DNA of 64,000 bases from contig NZ_BAABRU010000003.1 in the NCBI RefSeq assembly GCF_039545135.1, forward strand, positions 352,763-416,762. The letters run 5' to 3'. Both the position numbers and the translations under genes were made by a program. This DNA comes from Herpetosiphon gulosus. Its GTDB lineage: Bacteria > Chloroflexota > Chloroflexia > Chloroflexales > Herpetosiphonaceae. The notes below the pieces were generated by a model. It made no database searches and had not been told where the DNA came from. It saw nothing but the letters and a program-made list of their open reading frames with translations. Below, one piece after another: positions 17,529-26,320 of the stretch. Position 1 is the first letter of the stretch; every line of letters starts with the position of its first letter.

Positions 17529-18269
17529 ATGCAACATTTTTACAATAGCGATCTCGGCCAGATTCTTGCGCTTGATCCCAACCAAACCTACGCCGCAATT
17601 CCCGTGATTTGTGCCATGCTCGAAATTCCGCATGCGTCGCAGATCAAACGGATCAAAGCCCATGCGACGCTAGCAGCAGGCTTACGTCAACTAAAAGTAC
17701 CCAACCTTGATGGCGAGGATGAACGTCAAGCCTGTTTGCGGATCGATTTGATTCCATTATGGGCGGCTGGGCTTGATCCCAACAGTGTCAGCGCCGAAGC
17801 TGCGCCAATTGTGCAAGCGCTGAGCAGCGAAATGGCCTCAGTACTTTGGCAGAGCTTTCGCCCACAAGCCTTTGAAACCAACGATCAACTATTACCCAAT
17901 CGCTGGGAGCAAACTCAAGCTGAGGTGGCCTATCGCGGAGCCTTGGCCGTGGCCAACCTTACCCGTGAGCAAATGTTGCTTGAGCGCCAGCTGACCGCCG
18001 ATGTTGAGGCTCGCGAAATGGGTGGAATGAGCGCCGAAATTGAAGCTAATGCGGTGTTGTTGGCTCGCACCGTTCGGCGAGTAGCGCAGGTGGTTGGTGA
18101 ACGCTCTCGGCGCAACGAATACCCAGCAATTTTCGATGGCTTATATCGCCAATGGGGCATCACCACCTATCGCCGCATGCCGCATGCTCGGCTCAACGAA
18201 GCCCTTGCTTGGCTCGAACGCTGGTATGGCGATGCCCTTGGCGAACCTGAGCCAATGCCCGATATTTAA
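17529..18269 (+). CDS. Protein with P22 antirepressor-like N-terminal domain
   Basis: 246 residues. The first ~120 residues (IPVICAMLEIPHASQIKRIK, then a CLRIDLIPLWAAGLD segment) resemble the P22_AR_N domain found in phage antirepressors. The C-terminal half is helical and charged (REQMLLERQLTADVEAREM) without a known domain. There are no other phage genes nearby, and base composition matches the neighbours, so it looks resident rather than part of a prophage. It follows gatD by 20 bp and may be co-transcribed. A DNA-binding or regulatory role is plausible but unproven. Confidence 0.7.
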   Translation: MQHFYNSDLGQILALDPNQTYAAIPVICAMLEIPHASQIKRIKAHATLAAGLRQLKVPNLDGEDERQACLRIDLIPLWAAGLDPNSVSAEAAPIVQALSSEMASVLWQSFRPQAFETNDQLLPNRWEQTQAEVAYRGALAVANLTREQMLLERQLTADVEAREMGGMSAEIEANAVLLARTVRRVAQVVGERSRRNEYPAIFDGLYRQWGITTYRRMPHARLNEALAWLERWYGDALGEPEPMPDI

Positions 18270-18272
18270 TTG

Positions 18273-18371
18273 AGGGGTCAGGGATTAGGGGCCAGTTTTA
18301 CCCACAAAGAACACAAAGGAGACGAAGGATTCAACCCTCTGATCCCTAGCCCCTGACCCCTAGCCCCTAAC
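18273..18371. repeat. Intergenic inverted repeat, GGGGTCAGGG family
   Basis: Arms of the type GAGGGGTCAGGGATTAGGGG and CCCTAGCCCCTGACCCCTAG flank a short core with ACAAAGAACACAAAGGAGACG. The arms could form a long hairpin between the two converging genes. Related words occur at 14654-14855 and around 54250. Confidence 0.6.
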
Positions 18372-19140
18372 CTAAAATTCCGCCGACTAAACTGCCGCCA
18401 TCCATGGTCATAACTGTGCCAGTGGTGAAAGCAGCAGCATCGCTCGCCAGATACAGCGCAGCGGCAGCAACCTCATCGACCGTGCCAATTCGACCTAAGG
18501 GCGTGCCAGCCACAATTTTTTGATTCAGATCTTCGTTATCCCACAGGGCCGAGCTAAATTTAGTTTTGATTAGGCCCGGAGCCAAGGCATTGACCCGAAT
18601 ATTGCTTGGGCCTAATTCTTGGGCCAACTGCTTGGTCATGGCAATGACGGCAGCCTTGGAAATACTATAAATGCCCATCGCGGTCGCAGGTTGCAAGCCA
18701 GCCACCGAGGCCACATTGATGATCGAGCCACCACCTTGATTTTGCATGGCCTCAGCCGCCGCCTGGATCAACCAAAAGTAGCCTTTCACATTGACTTCAT
18801 AGGTTTTATCCCATTGGGCTGCATCGGAGTTGAGCAACGGGCCAAAGTGTGGGTTGGTAGCCGCATTATTAACCACAATATCGATGCGACCCCATTCTGC
18901 CAAGGTTTGCGCCACTACCGCCTGCACCTGTTCGCGCTTGCCAGTATGACAAGCCATGGCGAGCGCCATACCACCTGCTTGGTTGATACTATCAGCAACG
19001 GTTTGCAGGCTCTCCAATTTACGGGCACAAACCACGACTTTGGCTCCGGCTTGGGCGAAATGTTGGGCAATTGCCTCGCCAATTCCACGTGATGCACCGG
19101 TTACAATTGCCACCTTGCCACTTAAATCGAATGTCGTCAT
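18367..19140 (-). CDS. Short-chain dehydrogenase/reductase
   Basis: 257 residues from the ATG at 19140; AGGAG is 8 bases upstream, while alternative starts at 19146 and 19191 are less well placed. The cofactor motif TGASRGIG lies near residues 13-20, VNNAATN near 90, and the active-site residues are Ser in INVASVAG and Tyr-Lys in [11 protein letters not shown] after the second strand suggests NADP preference. The C-terminal [15 protein letters not shown] is the classical SDR ending. It resembles DHRS4-type carbonyl reductases, but many SDRs share these features, so the substrate is unknown. Confidence 0.85.
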   Translation of the reverse strand: MTTFDLSGKVAIVTGASRGIGEAIAQHFAQAGAKVVVCARKLESLQTVADSINQAGGMALAMACHTGKREQVQAVVAQTLAEWGRIDIVVNNAATNPHFGPLLNSDAAQWDKTYEVNVKGYFWLIQAAAEAMQNQGGGSIINVASVAGLQPATAMGIYSISKAAVIAMTKQLAQELGPSNIRVNALAPGLIKTKFSSALWDNEDLNQKIVAGTPLGRIGTVDEVAAAALYLASDAAAFTTGTVMTMDGGSLVGGILG

Positions 19141-19218
19141 TGGCATTACTCCTAGTTCAAGGGCGAATACATAGATTGGATAGCAGCTCATGATCGCCTT
19201 GGATAATCGATACCTATC

Positions 19219-20424
19219 TTAGCAAAGATTGGGGTTCGCTTGTTCAAATTGATCAAGTTGGCGTTCCCGTGCCTCGGCCAGCAAGGTTTTGTAATTTGGG
19301 CCAGCAGGAATCCCTTGGGCTTGTAGATCACGCCCAGTCAATATGCTAGCAATTGGCCGTAAGTATTGCAGATAATACTTAATTTGGTGTTGAATTGATG
19401 TTGCTTGATTACTCGCCCATACCTCGAGCAGTAACGGTTCAAATGGGCTAAGCAAGCGATCAAGTTGGCCTGCCGAGAGCGTGGTTTGGGATAACGTTGC
19501 CTCAAATGCCACTAATTGCGGCCATTGCTCAACCATCAAGCGAATCGGTTTGGGCAAACTAAAGCGCTGGGTTTGGGTTTGGGCCGCGCTGGGGGCTAAT
19601 TGGCTCATCAACAGCAACCACACGATCGCTAATTGCTGATCGGACTGATTGGCAAGCAACGTTTGCGCCTGTTGATTAAGGCTGGCTGACCAACCACCAG
19701 AGCCAAATAATTGATTGAGCACACCCCAACTATCAGCCAAACTTAATGCTACTAAGGCACTCGGCTCAGTTAACAACAAACCTAATTCATTCCACAAACG
19801 AGCAGGCGTAGTTTGATCAAGCCATGGCAAGGCGTGTTGCAACAATATAGCGGTCTGCGGCTCAAGTTCAAAATTCAAACGCGCAGCAAAGCGAATTGCA
19901 CGGAGAATGCGGGTTGGATCATTGATAAAACTCAGATCATGCAATACCCGAATCAAACCATGCTGGAGATCAGCATAGCCATGTTGTGGATCAATTAATT
20001 CGGTTGGTTGGTTGATCAAGCGTAAAGCCAGACAATTGATCGTAAAATCGCGGCGAGCCAAATCAGCAGCTAAATTGGCAAAACTGACGACTGGCAAGGC
20101 CGCAGGTTGAGGGTAATATTCACTGCGGGCTGAAATTAAATCCAAGCTACTATCCTGCCAACTCAGGGTTGCAGTGCCAAAAGGGGGGTGGGTATGCAGT
20201 TGATCCGGCCAAACGGCGGCCCAAACCTTGGCCAGCGCGATAGCATCGCCTTCAACCACAACATCAATATCACCAACTGGTCGCTCCAATAACCAATCGC
20301 GAACACAACCACCAACCAGATAGCAGGCGCAATTATGAGTATTAGCAGTTTGGATTAACCATTGCAAGCGTTGTTGCAATACAGGGCTTGCTTGGCGCAA
20401 AAAAGAATTTAAATCATACAACAT
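19219..20424 (-). CDS. cca: CCA tRNA nucleotidyltransferase / poly(A) polymerase family
   Basis: 401 residues. The head domain carries GGCVRDWLL followed by GDIDVVVEGD, the G-G and DxD signature of class II nucleotidyltransferases, within the first 65 residues. RRDFTINCLALRL (about 125-137) and the RNA-binding segment DPTRILRAIRFAARLNFELE (about 165-185) follow. The C-terminal half is helical and shorter than in enzymes with an HD domain. The family adds or repairs the CCA end of tRNA, or adds A tails. Both tRNAs seen in this window already encode CCA, so repair is the likelier role. Monocistronic as far as can be seen. Confidence 0.85.
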   Translation of the reverse strand: MLYDLNSFLRQASPVLQQRLQWLIQTANTHNCACYLVGGCVRDWLLERPVGDIDVVVEGDAIALAKVWAAVWPDQLHTHPPFGTATLSWQDSSLDLISARSEYYPQPAALPVVSFANLAADLARRDFTINCLALRLINQPTELIDPQHGYADLQHGLIRVLHDLSFINDPTRILRAIRFAARLNFELEPQTAILLQHALPWLDQTTPARLWNELGLLLTEPSALVALSLADSWGVLNQLFGSGGWSASLNQQAQTLLANQSDQQLAIVWLLLMSQLAPSAAQTQTQRFSLPKPIRLMVEQWPQLVAFEATLSQTTLSAGQLDRLLSPFEPLLLEVWASNQATSIQHQIKYYLQYLRPIASILTGRDLQAQGIPAGPNYKTLLAEARERQLDQFEQANPNLC

Positions 20425-20441
20425 TGCACGATCTCAACAAA

Positions 20442-20472
20442 AATGCCCTCACTCGTATTGAGTGAGGGCATT
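20442..20472 (-). terminator. Intrinsic terminator of the subtilase gene
   Basis: Perfect 13-bp stem, AATGCCCTCACTC (20442-20454) with GAGTGAGGGCATT (20460-20472), and a 5-base loop. On the minus strand it is followed by a run of T. It lies 23 bases after the subtilase stop and before cca, so it separates the two. Confidence 0.85.
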
Positions 20473-20494
20473 GTAACCGACAATCGTTTAAGGT

Positions 20495-23400
20495 TTACGA
20501 CGAACGGCCAACCAATGGCATGAAGATCTTGAACACTGCTTGAACTGCTTCGATAGCCACAGCTTCAGTGCCGGTATTGCTATCAGCGGCTGAGCTATAT
20601 TCAAGGTTATTGGTCAAGGTTCCAGCTTGGGTTGCGCGAGCGCGGTAGCTGAACGTGCGCAAGCCTGGTTCGCCAGCACCCAACGAGGTACAAATGGTTG
20701 CACCTGCGGTTGGCAAGTTGGCGGCGGTTGAGCTATCACCACTATAGTAGTAGGTGTTGCCAACCGTACCAGTCAAGTTTTCGATCCCAACTGCTACACC
20801 GTCAGCGAAGGTGGTCAAGTTGCCAGTGAGCGAACCGTAAACGGTACAGAACTCTGACTCAATGCCATCGGCGCGGGCATAGTTGGTAAAGTTGAGGTTC
20901 GAAGTAGGAGCATCAAATTGTTGAGCGTCTTCGTATTCAACTGCAACATACGGTACAGTTGGATCGTTTGGATTGACCCCATCAACAATCAAGATGTAAT
21001 ACTCACCACCACCAGTATCGGTAGCTGAAGTACCATCCAAGTCCAAGTCCGTCCAAAGGCCAGCGTACACCCCGTTAGGAGTTGCTGAGTTTGGCATATC
21101 TTGGGCAACATAGTTAGTATTGCCAGATGGAAGCGTTGGGTCGAATTGAATCAGACCGTTGCTCCATGGGCGAACAGCACCATAGTTCACATCATAGGCC
21201 CGAACCAGGAACGTGCCTAAGGTGAAGTTTGGTGCAGTTTCGTCACAGCTCGTACTGACAGCAGCACAAATTGCAATCGCGTTGGCATCGGCTGAAACAT
21301 CGAAGTTATCGAATGCTACGCCACCATCGCGGCTATCGCTGAAGGTATAACCAGTTTCAGCGGCATTGACCAAACCGCTCCAAGTAACCGTGCGGCTTGC
21401 AGCGTTGTAGCTAGCGCCAGCAGGCAAGCTGCTCACGTCAACTTCCAAGCCAACTGGCAAGGTGCTGGTTACATAGAAGGTATCGTTCATTGCACTGTAG
21501 TTAGAGATTGCCACGGTGTAGGTGACATATTCACCAACATCAACCATGGTATCGCTAACATCAACACTGACTTCTGGTTCCAAGACTTCGAGGGTGAAGG
21601 TAGTGCGGCCAATGCTACCTGGGCTAGCTGGGCTGGTGCCAAGGTCGAATTCGCCGAACCAGACATCGCCAGCTTCGAGGCTTGGCTCATCCCAGTGAAT
21701 ATCAACACTGAATGGTTCGCTACCTGAAACGGTGTTTGGACCAACAACATCCCAGTTGCCAAGATTGCTACCAGGGACATAGTAGATATCAACCGTGGTT
21801 GAGTCGGGAGCAGCAGGTGAAGCTTGCCAGTTTTGAACAACCACAATGTAGTTGCCAGCAGCAGGGTTGTTGATTGTGACAGTTTCGTAAGCCGATGAGG
21901 TTGCTGATTCAGCAACTTGTTCGCCAGCTTGAGGAATGCCGTCGCCGTTAGCATCGCGGACAACAAACAAGTCGATGTCTTCTGAGGCCGTATCGGTGAT
22001 CTTCGCGACAAACTTGCTTGCGCCAGCAGGAACTTGCAAGGCACGATAGAAGACACCGTTGGTCAAGCTATCGTATGGGTTACCGTTGGTGGTATCGCCA
22101 GTGATAACTTCGGTTGCGCGAACACCCTTGGTCAAGCCAAATTCGCGGATGGTCAGGTTGGTCACGTTGAGGGCGCTAAAGCCACCAGCGGTCACCATGC
22201 CACTATCGCGGCGGGTGGTTGCTGAAACACTATCGGGCACGCCACCAGCGCTGGCCTTGACGGCAATTGGGAAGTGGACGGCTGGGGCAAGGCTTGCAGC
22301 TTCGGTCAAGCGGAATTCGCCAAACTTCCAAACGCCATCGATTGGTTGACCACGAACGTCCGCCTTGATCGTGATCACCTGGGTTCCACCAGCAGGAATG
22401 GTGAAGCTGGCTGGAGTTGCAGTTACCGTTACAGGCGAGGTTGAGCCACTAACATTCCAAGTTGCTGCAACGTTCAAGGTGTTCTTGACCGTCCGTGTCC
22501 AGGTACATTCGACTGGGCACGATTCGTTAGCAGCACTTGCAATGTTCAAGGTTGCAGGGTTGCCACCAGCTGATGGGTTCGCATTGATGAAGTTTGGAAT
22601 GGTTTCATCAAGCACCAAACCAGCATTGAATACTTTGGTCAAATCGACACGGCCAGCACCCATGTTGAATGGATCAGCAGCGGTTACGCCATCAGGTTTA
22701 ACAACGCTGGTCTTAGCAGTCGTCATCAAGGCCGATTTGATTTCAAATGGAGTCCAAGTTGGGTATTTTTGGCGCATCAAAGCGGTCACGCCAGCATTGT
22801 GCGGGCTTGACATTGATGTACCGCCAATAACTTGGAACAATTCGCCATCAGCGAAGCCATCATCCCAAACGAATGCGGTATGACCAGCGTTGACATCAAC
22901 ACCGATCAAGGTTACGTCTGGTTTGAGCACGTTCTTGATCGGCGAAGGACCCATTGAGCTAAAGCCGGCCATCTTATCGCCAGCGCCCATAATCTTTACA
23001 CCACCATCGGCTTGGCCATTGACAGTGCCTGATTGAACATAGGTAATTAGATCGTCACCAGCAGCGCTTTCCAAAGTTGCATTCTTTTCGAGGTGGATAC
23101 AAACTTTAGTACAGAAGTCAGCGACCAGACCCTCATTATTATTGGCATTAACAAGAATCCCGCCACCAGCACCACCAGCAAATACATTAGAATACTTAAG
23201 CACCCGTGCAATTTGTCCGCGGCGACAAATCACGATATCGGTTGCTTGGAAAGTACCAGGCGCATATGCTTCTAAACACAAACTTGGGGCAACTGTTTCG
23301 CCTGCTTGGACTGGAGCCAACTTGATTTGACCAGTCACTGAACCTGGGTAGAGTGAAGCACCAACCAGTGGTGATGGAGCTGTGCCCGTGCCACCGCTCA

Positions 23401-24724
23401 AGTTGGTCACATAGCCTTTGAATTCGCGGGCTTGGGTGCTGGCAGCAACCGTGATCAACCATGGTGAGTTGTGAGCGACGCTACCAACCGTACCAGCGTT
23501 ACCAGCTGAGGCGCTAACAATCACGCCAGCAGCGTTAGCGTTACGGAATGCAATTTCAACCCCATCAGTCCATGGTGAGTTACCACCACTGATCGAGTAG
23601 TTCAACACATCAACGCCGTCAATCAAGGCTTGGTTGATAGCTGAAACTGAGTCGCCACCGTTACAACCGCCGTCATCGCTAATTGCTGGATCTTCTTCCC
23701 AACAAACTTTGTAGGCGATGATCCGAGCGCGAGGAGCCACGCCCGAGACGGTGCCGAATGGCGAAGCAGTGCCACCATTACCACCAGCAGTGGTAGCGGT
23801 GTGCGTACCGTGGCCATCTTCATCCATTGGTGAATCAACTTCACCGTCATTGGCGATACCGCCACCGTTATACCACCAAGCCCCGATCAGTTTGTCGTTA
23901 CAAGGGCCAAAGCTATTATCTGGCTGTTGACCTGGAGGCATCGTTGGAGCACAAACGCCTTTGTAGCCACCTGGCCATGCGCTGTAATCGCCACCAACTG
24001 GTGATGGATCGCGCAATGATGGGTGAATACCAGTTGAGGTCAAAACACTTGAAGGGTTGTAGATACCGCTATCGATCACCCCAATCACAATGTCTTCACC
24101 AGCGTTCGTGCCAGTGCTGCCACCACCAAGGTTTTGCCAAAAACTTGGCGTACCAATGAATTGGTTGCTGCTATCTGTATCGAGTTTTTCAACTTTGGCA
24201 ATTTCAACTGATGCAACATCAGGGTGGTTGCGCAATATGGTAATCGCTGAAACATCAACATCCAAGAACATCCCGTTCAAGGCGACTTGATAATCAGAAA
24301 TTTGTTTGATTTGGTTTGATTTGGCTTGGACATCTTTGAGGAAGCTGGCGTGCTGAGCATCAAGATATTTCAAGTAGGCTTGGGATTCAGCCGTCTTGAC
24401 ATCAAGCTTGGTGCGGCCAGTTTGCGCATTGGCGGTAGCCTTCAAACCCTTAACTTCGCCAGCATAGGTTGCCAACGGAGCATCGTGGAATTGAACAATA
24501 ACTTTAACTTTGCCAGACTTGGGGAAATCACCATACAATGGGGCAATTGTGGGCTTGCTTGAACGATTAGCACTGGCTTGGTTCACCTGAACCGAATCAG
24601 TGGCCGTTTCCACAGCGGGCTTGAGGGGTTCTGCCGCCCGTGTGACATTGTTAGCGCTCAAATTGCCCGCTAACATGGTTAACAACGCTAAGACCGTTGC
24701 TAAACGAGTGTAACGATGTTTCAC
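20495..24724 (-). CDS. Large secreted subtilisin-like serine protease (S8)
   Basis: 1409 residues. A signal peptide (about 1-30) is followed by an inhibitor I9-type propeptide (about 70-180). The S8 catalytic domain has Asp in VIGVIDSGIY (near 215), His in DGHGTHTATTAGG (near 305) and Ser in GGTSMSSPHNAGV (near 635). The large insertion between His and Ser looks like a PA domain. After it come an Fn3-like region, a bacterial pre-peptidase C-terminal (PPC) domain (EDIDLFVVRDANGDG, near 915) and a DUF11-like repeat (MVDVGEYVTYTVAISNYS). The last ~270 residues are unassigned and end in KIFMPLVGRSS, a tail resembling those of the propeller array. It should be secreted and degrade protein, which fits a predatory or scavenging life. 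Start supported by the signal peptide. Confidence 0.9.
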   Translation of the reverse strand: MKHRYTRLATVLALLTMLAGNLSANNVTRAAEPLKPAVETATDSVQVNQASANRSSKPTIAPLYGDFPKSGKVKVIVQFHDAPLATYAGEVKGLKATANAQTGRTKLDVKTAESQAYLKYLDAQHASFLKDVQAKSNQIKQISDYQVALNGMFLDVDVSAITILRNHPDVASVEIAKVEKLDTDSSNQFIGTPSFWQNLGGGSTGTNAGEDIVIGVIDSGIYNPSSVLTSTGIHPSLRDPSPVGGDYSAWPGGYKGVCAPTMPPGQQPDNSFGPCNDKLIGAWWYNGGGIANDGEVDSPMDEDGHGTHTATTAGGNGGTASPFGTVSGVAPRARIIAYKVCWEEDPAISDDGGCNGGDSVSAINQALIDGVDVLNYSISGGNSPWTDGVEIAFRNANAAGVIVSASAGNAGTVGSVAHNSPWLITVAASTQAREFKGYVTNLSGGTGTAPSPLVGASLYPGSVTGQIKLAPVQAGETVAPSLCLEAYAPGTFQATDIVICRRGQIARVLKYSNVFAGGAGGGILVNANNNEGLVADFCTKVCIHLEKNATLESAAGDDLITYVQSGTVNGQADGGVKIMGAGDKMAGFSSMGPSPIKNVLKPDVTLIGVDVNAGHTAFVWDDGFADGELFQVIGGTSMSSPHNAGVTALMRQKYPTWTPFEIKSALMTTAKTSVVKPDGVTAADPFNMGAGRVDLTKVFNAGLVLDETIPNFINANPSAGGNPATLNIASAANESCPVECTWTRTVKNTLNVAATWNVSGSTSPVTVTATPASFTIPAGGTQVITIKADVRGQPIDGVWKFGEFRLTEAASLAPAVHFPIAVKASAGGVPDSVSATTRRDSGMVTAGGFSALNVTNLTIREFGLTKGVRATEVITGDTTNGNPYDSLTNGVFYRALQVPAGASKFVAKITDTASEDIDLFVVRDANGDGIPQAGEQVAESATSSAYETVTINNPAAGNYIVVVQNWQASPAAPDSTTVDIYYVPGSNLGNWDVVGPNTVSGSEPFSVDIHWDEPSLEAGDVWFGEFDLGTSPASPGSIGRTTFTLEVLEPEVSVDVSDTMVDVGEYVTYTVAISNYSAMNDTFYVTSTLPVGLEVDVSSLPAGASYNAASRTVTWSGLVNAAETGYTFSDSRDGGVAFDNFDVSADANAIAICAAVSTSCDETAPNFTLGTFLVRAYDVNYGAVRPWSNGLIQFDPTLPSGNTNYVAQDMPNSATPNGVYAGLWTDLDLDGTSATDTGGGEYYILIVDGVNPNDPTVPYVAVEYEDAQQFDAPTSNLNFTNYARADGIESEFCTVYGSLTGNLTTFADGVAVGIENLTGTVGNTYYYSGDSSTAANLPTAGATICTSLGAGEPGLRTFSYRARATQAGTLTNNLEYSSAADSNTGTEAVAIEAVQAVFKIFMPLVGRSS

Positions 24725-25145
24725 TACCAGTTACTCCTTCAGCTATACCGAATTCAGACCTGGGCGAGTTGGGAATACTACGATGAAAATCAACCTCCTT
24801 ATCGACAGTGCCTTAATTCGCATATCAATCTATAGCCTGAACCAAATCAGCGTTAAACCTGATTTGGCAGATGATTACAGATAAACCCCGTGGCTGAAAG
24901 TTGTACAACCTCATTTGGGGAGAACTCGAAATATCACGCTCCGATGGCTCTCAAATGGTATAAAAAAGCGGTACTTAATGGTGATTGCTGATATGCTGCG
25001 CTTTATTATAACACAGTCTCATTGGCATGATGAAATGATTAAGGGGGGATTATTAGGGTAATTGTAGTTTCTGTAGTTGCCCGATCAGCCAGCAACATTA
25101 AATCAGTACAGTGACTCCTCACGATGAACTGACGAACGGATATGG
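24725..25145. other. Intergenic region upstream of the subtilase
   Basis: About 420 bases without a convincing gene. It contains a 9-bp inverted repeat, CCAAATCAG (24842-24850) and CTGATTTGG (24859-24867), about 120 bases before the subtilase start, possibly in its leader or operator. The rest is AT-rich and probably carries the subtilase promoter. No riboswitch was recognised. Confidence 0.4.
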
Positions 25146-25640
25146 TTATTCAGTTTCGAGTTGATCACACGGGATATTGACATCATAGAAATTCTGCAGA
25201 TAGGTGACACCAAACAGCATCCGTGTAGGTTCCTCGCTGTTTCCACTCCCAATCACGAGTATATACATCCCCGGTTCAAGGTCGGGAAGCGTCCAGTCAT
25301 ACTGCTGTGCGGGATCGCTGGCCCGAAGTACCGTCGCAGTAGGAGGAGTCCAGACAAAGCGTTGCGGTGCATCGGTATACAGCGGACCTTTCACAATGAA
25401 TGAGAGCTGTGCAAGATGAAGATTTAAGGTACCTGCTTGCAACGTCAGCCGGATAGTGATTGATTCATGCAGATCGAAACAGTTCTTTGGAAGATAAACG
25501 TTGGCAGTATCACTAAAGTGAGCGCCCTCTTGGGCAAGGCGATAGGTAATTGCTTGGGCTGTTGGATCAGGTTGGTTTGGCCCACATGCCGCCAAAACCA
25601 GAACCAACACGCCAAGAATCGAGCACATGTAACGTTCCAC
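25146..25640 (-). CDS. Small lipoprotein of unknown function
   Basis: 164 residues from a GTG at 25640, preferred because AAGGA lies 6 bases before it and it gives a short lipoprotein signal (ERYMCSILGVLVLVLAAC). An ATG at 25688 has no good site and would add an unlikely leader. The lipobox LAAC places the mature Cys near residue 19. The rest is beta-rich (ITIRLTLQAGTLNLHLAQLSF, YDWTLPDLEPGMYILVIGSG), suggesting an Ig-like or PPC-like fold, but no family is recognised. Likely anchored on the outer face of the membrane. It sits upstream of the subtilase on the same strand, about 420 bases away. Confidence 0.65.
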   Translation of the reverse strand: MERYMCSILGVLVLVLAACGPNQPDPTAQAITYRLAQEGAHFSDTANVYLPKNCFDLHESITIRLTLQAGTLNLHLAQLSFIVKGPLYTDAPQRFVWTPPTATVLRASDPAQQYDWTLPDLEPGMYILVIGSGNSEEPTRMLFGVTYLQNFYDVNIPCDQLETE

Positions 25641-25992
25641 ACATAATCCTTGTAAGCCGAGTCTCAGCAAGCCGCCAAATATTGCCATCTAACAGCTATG
25701 CATGAGTTGATGAGCCTGAACGAATGAGTCATATATTAATTGATTAGCACATCAATGAATCCCTTTCACACATAATGATTATGGTGTGATTGAGATGGTG
25801 GAGAGATTTTGCCAAGCAGGGAATGATTAGGGGAAATAGTGCAGTTTCTCTTACATCTCGCTGACGATTATATAACATCCACGGCTACTCTGTCGAGGGG
25901 ATTTGATGATTTATGCCCTCACCTCTAGCCCCATCCTTATCAAGGATTGGTTGTATAACAAAGGCATGATGAATGTGTGATTGATTTTCATG

Positions 25993-26091
25993 CCCTCACC
26001 CCCTAGCCCCCTCTCCCGCACGCGAGCGAGGGGGAACTACTCAGCAGAAAGCCCCTCGCTCACCGCAGTGGGAGAGGGGTTGGGGTGAGGG
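25993..26091. repeat. CCCTCACCCC hairpin element, copy 1
   Basis: About 100 bases, beginning CCCTCACCCCCTAGCCCCC and ending GGGGTTGGGGTGAGGG. The ends are inverted repeats and the interior also pairs (GCGAGCGAGGGGG with CCCCTCGCTCACCGC). It has the form of a REP/MITE-like non-autonomous element. Further copies lie at 26122, 38152, 41807, 47408, 63785 and 63908. Confidence 0.8.
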
Positions 26092-26121
26092 AATGCAGTC
26101 CATCCTAAAAATCCACCATCT

Positions 26122-26203
26122 GCTCCCGCCCAGCGAGCGAAAGAGGAACCACAAAACTAACAGCCCCTCGCTCACCGCAGTGGGAGAGGGGTTGGGGTGA
26201 GGG
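26122..26203. repeat. CCCTCACCCC hairpin element, copy 2 (partial)
   Basis: The right arm (CCCCTCGCTCACCGCAGTGG through GGGGTGAGGG) is intact and nearly identical to copy 1. The left arm is degraded to CTCCCGCCCAGCGAGCGAAAG. It lies in tandem behind copy 1. Confidence 0.75.
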
Positions 26204-26320
26204 CATGACACCCCTAGCCTAACTCGCCAAAAGAGCTGTTCCTTGGCACAAAATGCCGTGTTATGATTAACCTAAACCATTGCGAAATGTGATGATTTAA
26301 TCAGGTTTTAGGAGTGTACT

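Larger units (their letters stand above)
25689..26320. other. Gene-free stretch with hairpin repeats
   Basis: About 630 bases with no supported gene. The left part is AT-rich. The right part carries two copies of the CCCTCACCCC hairpin element (listed separately) and a degenerate fragment near 25915. The M16 protease promoter should lie in the last ~100 bases; AGGAG is visible before its start. Confidence 0.5.

Noticed and set aside
17529..18269. Prophage remnant around the antirepressor-domain gene
   Set aside because: No integrase, att-like repeats or other phage genes are seen, and composition matches the neighbours.
25993..26203. CRISPR array from the repeated CCCTCACCCC blocks
   Set aside because: Only two irregular tandem copies with inverted arms, no uniform direct repeat and spacer pattern, and no cas genes.
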